Source: G963668435 sp963668435 (GTDB lineage Bacteria; Latescibacterota; Latescibacteria; Latescibacterales; Latescibacteraceae). From it: a DNA stretch of 64,000 bases. The position numbers and the translations under genes were made by a program. The notes beneath the pieces are model-generated. The model was not told where the DNA came from and made no database searches. It saw only the letters and a list, made by a program, of their open reading frames with translations. The DNA is taken from positions 434,001 through 498,000 of the forward strand of contig CAXXSC010000006.1 in assembly GCA_963668435.2 (NCBI GenBank). Reading direction: 5' to 3'. Positions 8,225-17,953 of the stretch are shown in pieces (within the stretch, counting starts at the first letter, position 1; each line of letters opens with the position of its first letter).

Positions 8225-9550
8225 TCATTTCACGGAATACAGTCTGAAATTCTGGTAGCGGGCTTTCATCCATTTCATCTGGCGAAGGGCGAAATGGCCG
8301 TTGCCGAGAACCGGGCCGTACTTGACACCGTCGTCCTGCCAGTCGATGATCGTTGCGCCGTCCACGCCCAACATGACACGGCCGTCTTTCCTGACAAGTA
8401 CGATCTTGTGGACATCCTTCGAGTTCATCGGCACACCGGGAGGGCCGTTGGAAACGAGGTAGAATCCGGCGTTTTTCCGCAAATTGCTGGTGATACGTCC
8501 AGGATTGGTGGGAATATTGGCATAGTAGGAAATGTGCTGGCAGTTGATATCGCCGCGGATGTAACCGCCAAAATGCCCGTCGCGCTTTTTCAGTGAGGGA
8601 TCGAAAATATCCTCGCCGTTTTTGCCCTCGGCGGCGAAAAGCAGGATGCACAGCCCCTGGTCGGAAATGGCCTGAAAGTCGAATTCGGCGATAAAATCGG
8701 CAGGCAGTTTCGGCGGTGCCCAGAACACGAAATGCCCGTCACCAGGCCCGCCGGAATCGATCTCTGTCGACTCCATCGACATCCAGCCGTCGCTGCCGGT
8801 TTCATAAACTCCCGGGCCCTCCATTGTCCATCCGTCGAGTGCGCCTTTATCCCCGAAATCGGCGGCGTAAATCATCGCACCTTTCATTGCCTCAACATCG
8901 GGCATGGGTGGTGTCGGACCATAGCCCGCCAGCGGTGCGATATCGCCGTGCCCTCGTTCCGACGCTTTTTTCACGATAGTATCGTCGCTCCAGAAATCGG
9001 TGCTCAGTTCGATGCCTTCGACGTTTTCTCCGTGGGAAAACGCCACGATCTCGGGGCCGATTGTCCAGGAAGCTATCCCTGTGCCGGGTATCCTGAGCGG
9101 GAGACCGTTGAGGAACATGTCGAACACACCGGTTTCGCTGTCCCAGCGCCCCGCGAGATGATACCACTGTCCGCCGGGAAGAAGTGGCAGGAACAGGTTC
9201 ATGCGGTTGCCGTTTTCCATCAGCCAGAGCCACTCGAGGTTGACCACGCTCGAGGGCGGCTTGACCTCGCTTTTTTCCGATACGGCCTCTTTGGAACCGA
9301 ACTCGGCCTGTTTCGCCGCGGCATCCACCGAGGGGGCGTCGAGTGTCACCTTGAACATGCCGGGAGCCTCCAGAAGGCTGACAAGATCGCCCTGCGGCTT
9401 GACACCGTTGTAGTAGTCCTGTTCGACATAGAACCAGAACGCGAGGCTGCCTTTTGCGGGAATTTCAGTCTGAAATAACGCTTTTTCACTGCTGCCGCCG
9501 CAACCGGCGATGAGCATGACCGCGAGAAGCACGAACATCCGGCGCTGCAT
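8225..9550 (-). CDS. LamG/DUF1961-type lipoprotein
   Basis: 441 residues. Signal peptide with lipobox LIAGC (Cys near residue 17), so an anchored lipoprotein; GGGGGACAGG precedes the ATG. Residues ~30-190 resemble a LamG domain (GSLAFWFYVEQDYY, GQWYHLAGRWDSETGVFDMFLNG). Residues ~230-441 form a second jelly-roll unit of the DUF1961/YesU kind (YAADFGDKGALDGWTMEG, FIAEFDFQAISDQGLCILLF, ending ARYQNFRLYSV). Such domains bind or cleave plant-type polysaccharides in some relatives. It is on the same strand as the 1154-residue LamG protein and 590 bp upstream of it, with a related domain theme. Function is inferred from fold similarity only. Confidence 0.6.
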   Translation of the reverse strand: MQRRMFVLLAVMLIAGCGGSSEKALFQTEIPAKGSLAFWFYVEQDYYNGVKPQGDLVSLLEAPGMFKVTLDAPSVDAAAKQAEFGSKEAVSEKSEVKPPSSVVNLEWLWLMENGNRMNLFLPLLPGGQWYHLAGRWDSETGVFDMFLNGLPLRIPGTGIASWTIGPEIVAFSHGENVEGIELSTDFWSDDTIVKKASERGHGDIAPLAGYGPTPPMPDVEAMKGAMIYAADFGDKGALDGWTMEGPGVYETGSDGWMSMESTEIDSGGPGDGHFVFWAPPKLPADFIAEFDFQAISDQGLCILLFAAEGKNGEDIFDPSLKKRDGHFGGYIRGDINCQHISYYANIPTNPGRITSNLRKNAGFYLVSNGPPGVPMNSKDVHKIVLVRKDGRVMLGVDGATIIDWQDDGVKYGPVLGNGHFALRQMKWMKARYQNFRLYSVK

Positions 9551-9662
9551 ACCTGTCCCCCTTATATAGAATTGTTATCTGAAATGACACAAGGTTCTTT
9601 TTGATGGTCAGCTTTTATCGGCTTATGAAGGCTGTTTCAGTAATTATATGCCTTTTCTGCCC

Positions 9663-10118
9663 TTATTTCCAGTGCTGAAGCTCGATGATGTTTCCTTCCG
9701 GGTCGCGGGCATCGACAAGGGTGACCGTTCCGGCCTCTCCGATACGGGTTCTGACAAGCTCACCCACAGCACTGCCGCCCGCCGCTTTCACGGTTTCAAG
9801 TGCCGTTTCCACATCCTCGACAGCAAAAGCGATATGGGCGAATCCCGGCAAATCTATATCTTTGCCTGTTTCGCCGGGGGCTGAACTGTACTGGAAAATC
9901 TCGAGCGTTGGCCCGTTTTCACCGTGGCCGGGAAGCCTTAGATGGATGCCGTCGATACGGGAGTTTTCTATACCGGTGAGCCTGTCGAGCCAACCGCCGT
10001 CGAGGTGACGTTCCGGCAAGACAGGTGTGCAGCCGAGAACTTCGATATAAAAATCGGCAAGTTTTCGCCAGTCAAGGGCGACTATGTTTGTATGAGCATA
10101 ACGGGCGTTGAGGGGCAT
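9663..10118 (-). CDS. VOC-superfamily (glyoxalase/bleomycin-resistance-like) protein
   Basis: 151 residues, a complete two-module VOC protein. Likely metal ligands are His near residue 9 (AHTNIVAL), Glu in TLEIFQY, His in GFAHIAFAVED and Glu in GNIIELQHW. The spacing and the closing phrase DPEGNIIELQHW are typical of glyoxalase I-like or fosfomycin-type enzymes. The substrate cannot be told. No signal peptide, so cytoplasmic. The ribosome site is weak (GGTG). Confidence 0.8.
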   Translation of the reverse strand: MPLNARYAHTNIVALDWRKLADFYIEVLGCTPVLPERHLDGGWLDRLTGIENSRIDGIHLRLPGHGENGPTLEIFQYSSAPGETGKDIDLPGFAHIAFAVEDVETALETVKAAGGSAVGELVRTRIGEAGTVTLVDARDPEGNIIELQHWK

Positions 10119-10226
10119 GATATTTTTTCACCACAGAAATTTCCAGGTTGAGTTAGGATTTGAGACATTCCCCAAACCGCCGTTTGATAGCCGTTTATTG
10201 ATAAAGTGCCGGATGTCTCCGGGCTC

Positions 10227-13004
10227 TTATTTCCGGCTCTCGGATTTCTTCTGTTTCGCGTAAATATCCGGGTAGAACTTTTTCATGCAGTCCGGGCAGA
10301 TACCGTGGCTGAAATCAGCATCGGAATGTTCGCTGATGTAGGATTCTATCTGACGCCAGTAGCCGTCATCGTCACGGATTTTCTTGCAGGAGGCGCAGAT
10401 CGGGATAAGGCCGCCGAGCACCTTGATCTTCGATTCCGCCTGTTTGCGCACTTCTATTTCTTTGACCAGTTCGCTGTTTGTTTCCTGCAGTTCTTTCGTG
10501 CGCTCGGCGACACGCTGTTCGAGCCGACGGTTCCGTACTATGATCGTGTGATGCTGTATCCTGAAAACCAGGATGACAATAATTATCACGAGAGCGGCAA
10601 TTAGGACTTTGAACCATACTGTTTTGTAGAACGGTGAGATAATGACGATATCCAACGATCCTTCACGGCTTTTCCATGTGCCCTGGTTATTGGCCGCCTT
10701 GAACCTGAAAACATAATGACCCGGCTCGAGATTGCTGAATGTGACACGGCGTTCGTTACCGGCACTTATCCAGTCTTCATGGATTCCGTCCATCCTGTAG
10801 GAATAAACATTGTTTTCGGGATTGGCAAAGTCGAGAGCGACGAACTCAAGCGTGAGGGAGCCTTTGCCGTATGGCAGCGCTATGGAGCGAAGTTCAGTGA
10901 TATCGCCTTCTGTATCGATGTCGGCGTTGTTGCTTTTCACCGCACTGACAGCAACGCGGGGCGGTTTCTTCTCACGGAAAATATCGTCGGGACTAAATGT
11001 GTAGAAACCGTTGTTGCCGCCGATATAAAGGATGCCGTTATGAGCGCAGAAAAGGGCCTGATTCACATTGATAAATATGGGAATGCCGTCTCCGACATCG
11101 AAATTATACACTGTGCCGCTTTCAGGATCGATACGGGAAATACCGGCACTGGTCGAAATCCATATTTTCTGATTGTGGTCCATGGCCAATGCGTGGGTAG
11201 AATCATTAGCAAGTTTGTGGCGTAAGAGCTCGCCGTTTTCTTTCCCGTAAGAATAAAAACCGTCATTGGTACCGAACCAGAGCCTGCCCGCACCGTCATC
11301 GAGTATGTCGAAAATATAATTGCTGGTGAGAGATCTGCTTCCGGGAAAAGACGAAAAAATAAACTGGACGCTTTTTTCCTTTTTGTCATACACAACAAGG
11401 CCGAACTGACCGACAATCCAGACCCGTCGTCCATCAGGATCGAAAGATACTTCGGAGGCATTGACTATTTGACTGTTAATTTTGGGATCGACATCGAAAT
11501 TCCGGTACGATTCCGACTCGGGATCGAAGAGCATCATTCCCTGATTCGTTCCAATCCAGAGTAAACCGTCACTGTCTTTATTGATTGTGGATATCTCAAG
11601 AAAAGATTTCGGGGGCGTGAGAAGCTCCGGGCCGAATTTTTGATAGTTTTTCGTGGCGAGATCAAATCGAACAAGCCCGGTCAGAGAGGTCCCCAGCCAG
11701 AGATGGCCCTTGTTGTCATAATAGAATTTTCTGAGCAGCGTAAGGTCGATACCCTGTTTGTCGAATTCCGAGAACAGGATTGTGCTGAACTGGCCTGTCA
11801 ATTGATTGTATTTATGAATTCCGAAATTCGAGCCGAACCACAAGTCATCACCGATTTCGATGAATTTGTCAACAAATCCGCCTGAAGTGGCACTGTCATA
11901 AATATCGCTGAGCTTAAAAATGCTGAATATCGATTTTGACGGCACCACCTTGTTGCCGCCGCTGTACAGTGTGCCGACCCAGAGAATGTCGGAGCGGTCA
12001 TGATATACTGCCCAGATGGAATTGCTACTGATGGAGTACTGGTTGGAGGGATCGTGAAGATAATAGTTGATTTCATTACTCGTGGTGTCAAGCGAATGGA
12101 AGCCCTGAGGCGAGCCGAACCAGAGAATACCATTATCGTCGATAGCACTGTGTCCAACTATGTTGCTTCTTATTGTTGACGGGTCCTTGGGATCGTGGAG
12201 GAAAACCTCGAAAATTCCTGTTTCCGGATCGTATTTTCTCAGGCCGCCGCCCCAGCAGGAAAGCCAGAGATACCCGTTTTTATCCTCACAGATATCGATG
12301 ATGTTCTGAGACAGGCTGGCATGCGCGGGATCTTTATCCTCTATCCTCGTGATAACATTTGTTGCGGTGTCTATATGGTTCAAACCGAAATTTGTGCCGA
12401 CCCACAGGTTGCCGTGGGAATCGATGAAAACTTTGCCAATATTTGTATTGTTCAGAGAGGATAGGTCGTCCGGTTCGTGGACAAATGTCGTGAACAGCCC
12501 TGTTTTCTGGTCAAGAACACTCACGCCGCCCATTGTGCCGGTCCATATCCTGCCATCGCTGCTCTCGGTTATTGTGATAACTGTATTATGCGCGATGCTT
12601 CCGGTATTGTGGGTATCGTGTTTGTAAGCCTTGAATTCTCCGGTTCTGCTGTTATAACGGTTCAAGCCGCCGTTAAGGGTGCCGATCCATATACAGCCGT
12701 TGCTGCTCTCATATATAGTCCGTATGTAATTATCCGAGATGCTTGTGGAGTCCTCGGGATCGTGTTTGAAATGGGTGTAGGTATAGCCGTCGAAACGGTT
12801 AAGCCCATTTGTGGTGCCGAACCACATGTAACCTTTGGAATCCTGGAAAATCGCGGAGATAGTATTGTCGGAGAGCCCGTCACGCACACCGAATCTGTCG
12901 AAACGGATGTCGGCATGTGCAACGTTCGCAAGGCAGAAAAGAAGCGCAAAGAGTAATAGCGCGAGCTTCTTTCCATGCGTCTGGTCAACAGGGGATGTTT
13001 TCAA
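10227..13004 (-). CDS. Reg_prop/Y_Y_Y sensor with one TM helix and Cys-rich C-terminal domain, no kinase
   Basis: 925 residues, TTG start. Signal peptide at 1-31 (ends NVAHA). From ~35 to ~690 there are about a dozen two-component-regulator propeller repeats (DSKGYMWFGTTNGLNRFDG, SSDGRIWTGTMGG and similar), forming periplasmic propellers. A Y_Y_Y domain follows (~705-770; YSYRMDGIHEDW, NLEPGHYVFRFKAAN). One TM helix lies near 785-805 (VLIAALVIIIVILVF), then a coiled coil rich in E/R, then a ~60-residue domain with CASC and CPDC pairs (GGLIPICASCKKIRDDDGYW ... GICPDC). Relatives with this periplasmic part normally end in a histidine kinase or AraC domain; here there is none. The Cys-domain is known at the end of many sensor proteins, with unknown role, perhaps metal-binding. 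Likely senses oligosaccharide and acts with a partner. Confidence 0.8.
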   Translation of the reverse strand: MKTSPVDQTHGKKLALLLFALLFCLANVAHADIRFDRFGVRDGLSDNTISAIFQDSKGYMWFGTTNGLNRFDGYTYTHFKHDPEDSTSISDNYIRTIYESSNGCIWIGTLNGGLNRYNSRTGEFKAYKHDTHNTGSIAHNTVITITESSDGRIWTGTMGGVSVLDQKTGLFTTFVHEPDDLSSLNNTNIGKVFIDSHGNLWVGTNFGLNHIDTATNVITRIEDKDPAHASLSQNIIDICEDKNGYLWLSCWGGGLRKYDPETGIFEVFLHDPKDPSTIRSNIVGHSAIDDNGILWFGSPQGFHSLDTTSNEINYYLHDPSNQYSISSNSIWAVYHDRSDILWVGTLYSGGNKVVPSKSIFSIFKLSDIYDSATSGGFVDKFIEIGDDLWFGSNFGIHKYNQLTGQFSTILFSEFDKQGIDLTLLRKFYYDNKGHLWLGTSLTGLVRFDLATKNYQKFGPELLTPPKSFLEISTINKDSDGLLWIGTNQGMMLFDPESESYRNFDVDPKINSQIVNASEVSFDPDGRRVWIVGQFGLVVYDKKEKSVQFIFSSFPGSRSLTSNYIFDILDDGAGRLWFGTNDGFYSYGKENGELLRHKLANDSTHALAMDHNQKIWISTSAGISRIDPESGTVYNFDVGDGIPIFINVNQALFCAHNGILYIGGNNGFYTFSPDDIFREKKPPRVAVSAVKSNNADIDTEGDITELRSIALPYGKGSLTLEFVALDFANPENNVYSYRMDGIHEDWISAGNERRVTFSNLEPGHYVFRFKAANNQGTWKSREGSLDIVIISPFYKTVWFKVLIAALVIIIVILVFRIQHHTIIVRNRRLEQRVAERTKELQETNSELVKEIEVRKQAESKIKVLGGLIPICASCKKIRDDDGYWRQIESYISEHSDADFSHGICPDCMKKFYPDIYAKQKKSESRK

Positions 13005-13106
13005 ACGTATTTCTCTTTTTCGGTTTTACCGTTAATATGGTATCAATATAATGGAAAATATGATATTTGATTAAAAAATAAAGTTTGTCAATGTTGTTCA
13101 GCTTTT

Positions 13107-14408
13107 TCAGACCATATCGTTCAGCATGACCGTGCTCAGCATGAGCCAGCGGGCATTGTGATAATAATCTCCGGTGCCGGCACGTTCGGCTGCCAGTGTT
13201 CTGTCGCCGCCAAGCAGCCAGAGAGGACAGCCCCTGTCCTCGAGAGAATAATTTTCCTGAAAATATCGATACATTTTTCCGTACATTTCCGCTGCCCATG
13301 TGTCGCCGTTATGCCTGAAAAGTAAAAGGCAGCCGACCAGCACCTCAACCTGTGCCCACATCGATTTGCCGAGCAGCCACTGGTTGTTGTCCACATGACT
13401 GGCGCCATGGAAAATGCCGCCATAAACATCATCCCACGAGACCTCGACATGCCGTCTGAAAAGGTGTGCGGCTTCGGTGAAAAGTGCCTCGTCCCCCCGG
13501 CGCTCGGCCTCGCTCATCAGCATCCACATGGTCTCGAGGGCATGGGATGTATAGGAGAACTGCTCGAAACCATTGTCCGGCCGCGAGAGATCGTGGCATA
13601 TGATTTCGTTCATGAGATCGAACGACGGGTTGAGATGATGCTCCAGAAGGGCATCGATGGCCCGGTCGGCGACAGCAAGAAGCTCGTTGTCGTGCTCTAC
13701 GGCAAGGAGCTGTGAGCAGGTGTTGAGGAATACCATCCAGTGGCCGAGAATGCGCGGCGCTTTGAGCGGCTCAATCGCGAGGCCATACGTGGAGAGGTAT
13801 TCATAATCGGGGCTGTCGTAGCGGCGAAGGCATTTCAGAATAGTGTGTTTCGCCAGGTCACGGCAGCGTTTCTCTCCTGTTGCGGCGGCAAGAGCCGCGA
13901 GACCCTCTGCGGCGAACATGTCTTCGTAAAGCGCGGGTGCCTGTTTGGAAGAAGGGCTCCCGTCATGATTGAGCGGTGAGGGCCAGAAATTGTCACCGTC
14001 TGGGGCGTTCTTTATTATCAGGTCGGCCGCTTTTTCGGCAATAGTGAGAAAATCGTTGTTTTGATCGATCAGGCGGTAAAATGTTGAGACTGTCCAGAGC
14101 CCCCGGCCGGTCCACCATATCCGCTTGCCGCCGTCATCGCGGGGACTGCCTTCGAGATCGGTATAGGGATAGAAACCGCCGCGCTCATGATCGACCATGT
14201 GTTCCATGAAAAAGGGGATGAAACGCTCGATAAGGTCGTGTTTGTGCTGCTCCAGAAGTTCGGGAAGGGTCATGCCCGCGAGGAGCGTATCAGGAGAGAA
14301 TGCCTTATGCCCGGAATCTGAGGCCGCGGAATTGTATCCGCCGCTGACCGATAAAGCGCCTGCTGAACAAAATGCCGGAATGCTGTTGAAAAACGAACGT
14401 CGTTTCAT
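13107..14408 (-). CDS. AGE-like (N-acylglucosamine 2-epimerase family) exported enzyme
   Basis: 433 residues from the ATG at 14408, with GGAAAGG before it; the open frame runs on upstream but without a sensible start. The N-terminus MKRRSFF plus a hydrophobic stretch is Tat-like, so export folded is likely. The body is an alpha/alpha-barrel of the AGE/CE-epimerase type: RIWWTGRGLWTVSTFYRL near 90, YEDMFAAEGLAALAAATGE near 175, an FEQFSYTSHALETMWML His/Glu motif near 300, and HGASHVDNNQWLLGKSMWAQ near 350. These supply the Arg, Glu and His residues of the active site in the family. Substrate unknown; family members interconvert aldoses and 2-epimers or act on mannose. Located downstream of the Reg_prop sensor gene start, same strand, 100-bp gap. 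Confidence 0.7.
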   Translation of the reverse strand: MKRRSFFNSIPAFCSAGALSVSGGYNSAASDSGHKAFSPDTLLAGMTLPELLEQHKHDLIERFIPFFMEHMVDHERGGFYPYTDLEGSPRDDGGKRIWWTGRGLWTVSTFYRLIDQNNDFLTIAEKAADLIIKNAPDGDNFWPSPLNHDGSPSSKQAPALYEDMFAAEGLAALAAATGEKRCRDLAKHTILKCLRRYDSPDYEYLSTYGLAIEPLKAPRILGHWMVFLNTCSQLLAVEHDNELLAVADRAIDALLEHHLNPSFDLMNEIICHDLSRPDNGFEQFSYTSHALETMWMLMSEAERRGDEALFTEAAHLFRRHVEVSWDDVYGGIFHGASHVDNNQWLLGKSMWAQVEVLVGCLLLFRHNGDTWAAEMYGKMYRYFQENYSLEDRGCPLWLLGGDRTLAAERAGTGDYYHNARWLMLSTVMLNDMV

Positions 14409-14767
14409 TACGGCCTTTCCACCTCGTGAAACAGCCGTGCCTTTTAACGGGCACATCGAAACTGCCCCAGCCCAATCTCCACACACACCGTTGTACTGCG
14501 GCTATAAAGCACTATACGAAATTGTCCATGAAACATGAACGGGATCGCGTAATTGAATGATTCGCAAACGACACTATATAAAACCAATAAAAACTACGCT
14601 GTTATGTCAAGTATATTTTTGCCTTAAGCGAAACGTTTTTCGCAGAGGCAGCTGGATGAATGTATAATTATTCTTGAATTTTCAAATAATATCGATATGT
14701 TTCAGAAGGAAATTAATCAATAATGAAATACTACTAAACGGCAATATCAATGAAAAGGAAACACGAA
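14409..14767. other. Intergenic region between divergent genes
   Basis: About 360 bp between the minus-strand epimerase and the plus-strand SH3/NlpC gene. It must carry two divergent promoters. It is AT-rich from ~14560 on. I see no clear promoter pair, hairpin or repeat that I would call. Confidence 0.4.
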
Positions 14768-16210
14768 ATGAAACTTTCAGTAAAAACAGTTTCGATTGTC
14801 ATTCTGTTGCTCGTGACAGGGATCGTGCAGGTATCAGCCCAGGAAAAGGAGAAGAAATACGAAAACGCTCCGAGGGTCACACCCAAAACCACCGAGGCCA
14901 TGCAGACCGCAGCCTACTGGATCGAAAATCATGCGACAGATCCCGACAAGGTTGTACTCAGCCCTTCTCAGATCGAGGAGCTGAACAAGGCGACAGCAAA
15001 CATCCCCGAAACGCTGCAAACCATGAAGAATATCAACGGCGAAACGTATGACATCAACCGTACGATCCGTTACAACGATATAACCGGCGCACAGTACGTG
15101 GTGATCGATCCCCTCGATATGACCAGTTTTCCCGGAGACAGCCTTCGCGCCCGCCTGAGAACGCACAGGGAGCATTTCGAGAGCCGTGACTACTATGACC
15201 ACCGTCAGATGAAATATGACGAGTTCAAGAAGAAAGAGTTTTACGAAAAAACCAACGCGGACGCCATACCCGACACCATTACACCGCGCTACGGTATCGC
15301 TGTCGTACACTCGAACTGCCGTGTCCTGCCCACGAATGAGATCGCCTACGGGACCACAAGCCAATGGTATGTCAGGGGCCTTCAGAGCGCCTCGGTTGAT
15401 GTCGCCATGCCGATGGCCATTCTTCATGAATCGAAAGACAAGGACTGGTATTATGTCAGGACCGAGGTGTCGTTCGGCTGGATTCCGGCTGAGGATGTCG
15501 CCCTGGCACCGGCCCGTAAAATTGCCGGATACGTGGATGACAGCAGTTTCGTGGTCGCGCTTGATCATACAGTACCGGTATTCGGCGACAAAAATTTCGG
15601 CAGTTTCCTTGCCGATCTCTACCTGGGCTCGAAAGTTAAACTCTCGCGGAAAAGCGCGGGCGGCTACCAGGTCAGGATGCCCTATCGCAATTCGGACGGC
15701 AGTCTGGCGTTTGTCAGCGGCTGGATCAGATCCAACGCCAATGTCAGTGTCGGTTACCAGCCGTTCACCCAGCGTAACATGTACACGACACTGTTCAACA
15801 TTCTCTACCGTCCCTATTCGTGGAACGACGCCAACCACGAGTGGAACTGTTGCGGCTATATCCGTGCGGTGCTGAGGACTTTCGGTATCAAGGTCGGGAG
15901 CTGGCCCTCGTTCCAGATGCATTACGCCAATCACTGTATCACATTCCCGAAAGACACGCCGCGGGAGAAAAAGTACAGCTATCTCGACAAATGCGAGCCG
16001 GGTATCACCCTTGTCGGCGGCGATGGCCATGTGAATGTCTTTCTCGGAAAGGAAAACGGTGTCTATTATGTCATCCACATGGGCGGCTACGATTATACCG
16101 TTGAGGACGGCACGGTCATGATGTTCCGCCGGATAAATGTCAACCATACGGAACTTCCGGGCAGCTACAATATCGACGACTGGGAGAAAATATCGCCGCT
16201 GATCCCGTGA
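14768..16210 (+). CDS. Exported SH3b-NlpC/P60 (C40) peptidase-like protein, paralogue 1
   Basis: 480 residues from the ATG at 14768 (AAAAGGAAA upstream); the ATG at 14750 lacks a ribosome site. Signal peptide ends VSAQE. Order of parts: an N-terminal stabilising domain (AAYWIENHATDPDKVVLSP ~35-130), two SH3b-type modules (~170-320; GIAVVHSNCRVLPT, WYYVRTEVSFGWIPAEDVAL), and an NlpC/P60 domain (~335-480). The catalytic Cys is in WNCCGYIRAVL, the His in GGDGHVNVFLG and a third polar His in YYVIHMGG. This is the layout of the DvLysin group that cleaves peptidoglycan stem peptides or gamma-D-Glu-mDAP bonds. A paralogue with the same order lies at 18335. Role is wall turnover or muropeptide processing in the periplasm. 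Confidence 0.8.
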   Translation: MKLSVKTVSIVILLLVTGIVQVSAQEKEKKYENAPRVTPKTTEAMQTAAYWIENHATDPDKVVLSPSQIEELNKATANIPETLQTMKNINGETYDINRTIRYNDITGAQYVVIDPLDMTSFPGDSLRARLRTHREHFESRDYYDHRQMKYDEFKKKEFYEKTNADAIPDTITPRYGIAVVHSNCRVLPTNEIAYGTTSQWYVRGLQSASVDVAMPMAILHESKDKDWYYVRTEVSFGWIPAEDVALAPARKIAGYVDDSSFVVALDHTVPVFGDKNFGSFLADLYLGSKVKLSRKSAGGYQVRMPYRNSDGSLAFVSGWIRSNANVSVGYQPFTQRNMYTTLFNILYRPYSWNDANHEWNCCGYIRAVLRTFGIKVGSWPSFQMHYANHCITFPKDTPREKKYSYLDKCEPGITLVGGDGHVNVFLGKENGVYYVIHMGGYDYTVEDGTVMMFRRINVNHTELPGSYNIDDWEKISPLIP

Positions 16211-16307
16211 GAGAAGCCGAAATGGCGAGGAGAGCGATCCTGATTTCAGTGCTCTAAATTTTTGATCATTCAACCTTGAACCTTGAACCGATATCGGGGG
16301 GAACATC

Positions 16308-17690
16308 ATGAGACGTCGTGACGCATTCAAGCTTGTGCCGTTGAGCCTTGCCGGACTTTCCGGTCTCGCAGAGAAAACAGCCGCAGTCGAGAGTATGCCG
16401 AGGACAGTCGATCGCGGCGAACCCCTGCCGCTCTGTCTCGAATATCCGCGCATCATCATGAACATGATCGACTGGGTCATGCAGAACCAGGCGGGCAACA
16501 TGCTGGAATCGGCCTATGCCATCGCCCGTTCGCTCAAAAACGGCGGCAAGCTCTGGATCAACTGGGACCAGGGGCACAGCACCCGCGGCGAAATGTTCCC
16601 CGGCCGTCACGGCATGCCCACATTCCTCCGTCACGGCTACGATTCCGCCGAGGCGAAAGACGGCGATGTGCTCATGGTTTCCCGTATCCTGTCCAAGGCC
16701 CAGTACGAGGACCTCGCGAAGAAAGATATTTTCGTGATCGCCGCACCCTCGCCATGGAGTGGTGACGCCCGCGGTTTCCGCAATGTCCGCGAGGACATCC
16801 AGCCGCTTAAAAACGGCGATTTTGCCGATATCTGGCTCGAGAACAACATTACGAGCATCGGCGCAATCCTGAACGTTCCGGGTATGCCCGCACCCATCGG
16901 GCCAGTCTCCGGGCCGCTCTGTCTCGCCATGATGTGGATGATCCTCTCCGATGTCTGCCGTATCTGCTCCATCGAGGGTATCGATATCGAGGTCATGGGC
17001 GACGAGCCCAGACTTTCAGGCGATAATGCCGGCTGGATCAATACCAAACGTCCGCTGTACCAGGATTATTACGGCATCGTTGCCCGCGAGCTGGAGCTTG
17101 TCGGCGCAGAGTTCGGCGATATCAGGAAAATGGCGGCCATGACAGTCGACACCCTTCTCAGCGGCGGCAAAGCCTACTATTACAGCCGTTACCGCGAGAC
17201 CTACCGTGGTGAGGCGACAGGACGGCGCGGCGGCCTTGCGCTGGCGCAGGGCATTTCCGACGACGAGAAAGTTGAGCTCGACAAGAAAGACTGTGTTATC
17301 ATGGGTGTTTTCCAGCCTGACGATCCGGTCGACCTCGGGCATCTCGATGATTTCAGGAAGGCCAAGGTCAAGATCGGCTCCATCGGCCCGATCACACGCA
17401 ATTTCAATATCCCCGAGGGGCGATGCATTCACAAGGAGACCGATGTCCACGCGGGCCGCATGAGCGATACCTACGGCCTTTTTGCCGTCCCGGGAATCGA
17501 CAAGAAAGTCAGCCCCTCCTCCGGCATCAGCATGATCGCCATCCACTGGGTTATGAGCATCGAAATCATCGAGCAGATAAAAGCCCGTACCGGCGGCAAT
17601 GTCCCCGGCGTTCACTACTCCGGCGCTCTGAAATGGGGCAGCGATTTCAACAAGCGTGTCCGCGCCATGCAGAAGGATCGAGGTTACTGA
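16308..17690 (+). CDS. Exported SIS-type protein, apparently two SIS-like halves
   Basis: 460 residues; GGGGGGA precedes the ATG. The N-terminus RRRDAFKLVPLSLAG is Tat-like. Residues ~45-215 look like a sugar-isomerase (SIS) domain: AYAIARSLKNGGKLW with WDQGHS near 90, then DIWLENNITSIGAILNV and GPVSGPLCLAMM, matching the SIS pattern seen in UPF0309-type proteins. A second, weaker SIS-like half may run ~255-440 (MTVDTLLSGGKAYYYSRY, GSIGPIT, SPSSGISMIAIHW). SIS domains bind phosphosugars in the cytoplasm, so the Tat-like signal is unusual. It follows the SH3/NlpC gene by ~97 bp and may be co-transcribed. The exact reaction is unknown. Confidence 0.5.
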   Translation: MRRRDAFKLVPLSLAGLSGLAEKTAAVESMPRTVDRGEPLPLCLEYPRIIMNMIDWVMQNQAGNMLESAYAIARSLKNGGKLWINWDQGHSTRGEMFPGRHGMPTFLRHGYDSAEAKDGDVLMVSRILSKAQYEDLAKKDIFVIAAPSPWSGDARGFRNVREDIQPLKNGDFADIWLENNITSIGAILNVPGMPAPIGPVSGPLCLAMMWMILSDVCRICSIEGIDIEVMGDEPRLSGDNAGWINTKRPLYQDYYGIVARELELVGAEFGDIRKMAAMTVDTLLSGGKAYYYSRYRETYRGEATGRRGGLALAQGISDDEKVELDKKDCVIMGVFQPDDPVDLGHLDDFRKAKVKIGSIGPITRNFNIPEGRCIHKETDVHAGRMSDTYGLFAVPGIDKKVSPSSGISMIAIHWVMSIEIIEQIKARTGGNVPGVHYSGALKWGSDFNKRVRAMQKDRGY

Positions 17691-17724
17691 GCGAGATGGC
17701 GGACTGATTGACTGAATAACGGAC

Positions 17725-17910
17725 CTGTCCGGTCTTGCGACCGGACAGAGGATATCATTGGGGAAAACCGGCACTTCCCGGTTTTCCCCAAACCCTTTTC
17801 GGGAAGGTGGCGAGGCCACTTTATGTTTCTTATAGGGTCTGCAGATTGAAACGCTGTTCAGCCCTGCGTGGCTGAACGCTGGCTTATGGGATCACCGGGA
17901 AAGACTGTCT
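17725..17910 (+). repeat. Multi-hairpin intergenic repeat, family 1, copy C (fullest copy)
   Basis: Five hairpins in order: CTGTCCGGTC/GACCGGACAG; GGGGAAAACCGG/CCGGTTTTCCCC; CCCTTTTCGGGAAGG; GTGGCGAGGCCAC; and GTTCAGCC/GGCTGAAC with CGCTG flanks; it ends TTATGGGATCACCGG. It opens the 644-bp gap 17691-18334, which also holds a family 2 repeat and an inverted copy E, and no gene. Confidence 0.7.
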
Positions 17911-17953
17911 GAACCGCTGATGGCGATGAATAAGTGATTAACGATGATTGATA

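Noticed and set aside
14834..16501. Open frame opposite the SH3/NlpC gene
   Set aside because: Same reason: the plus-strand gene has complete catalytic motifs; the opposite frame shows none.
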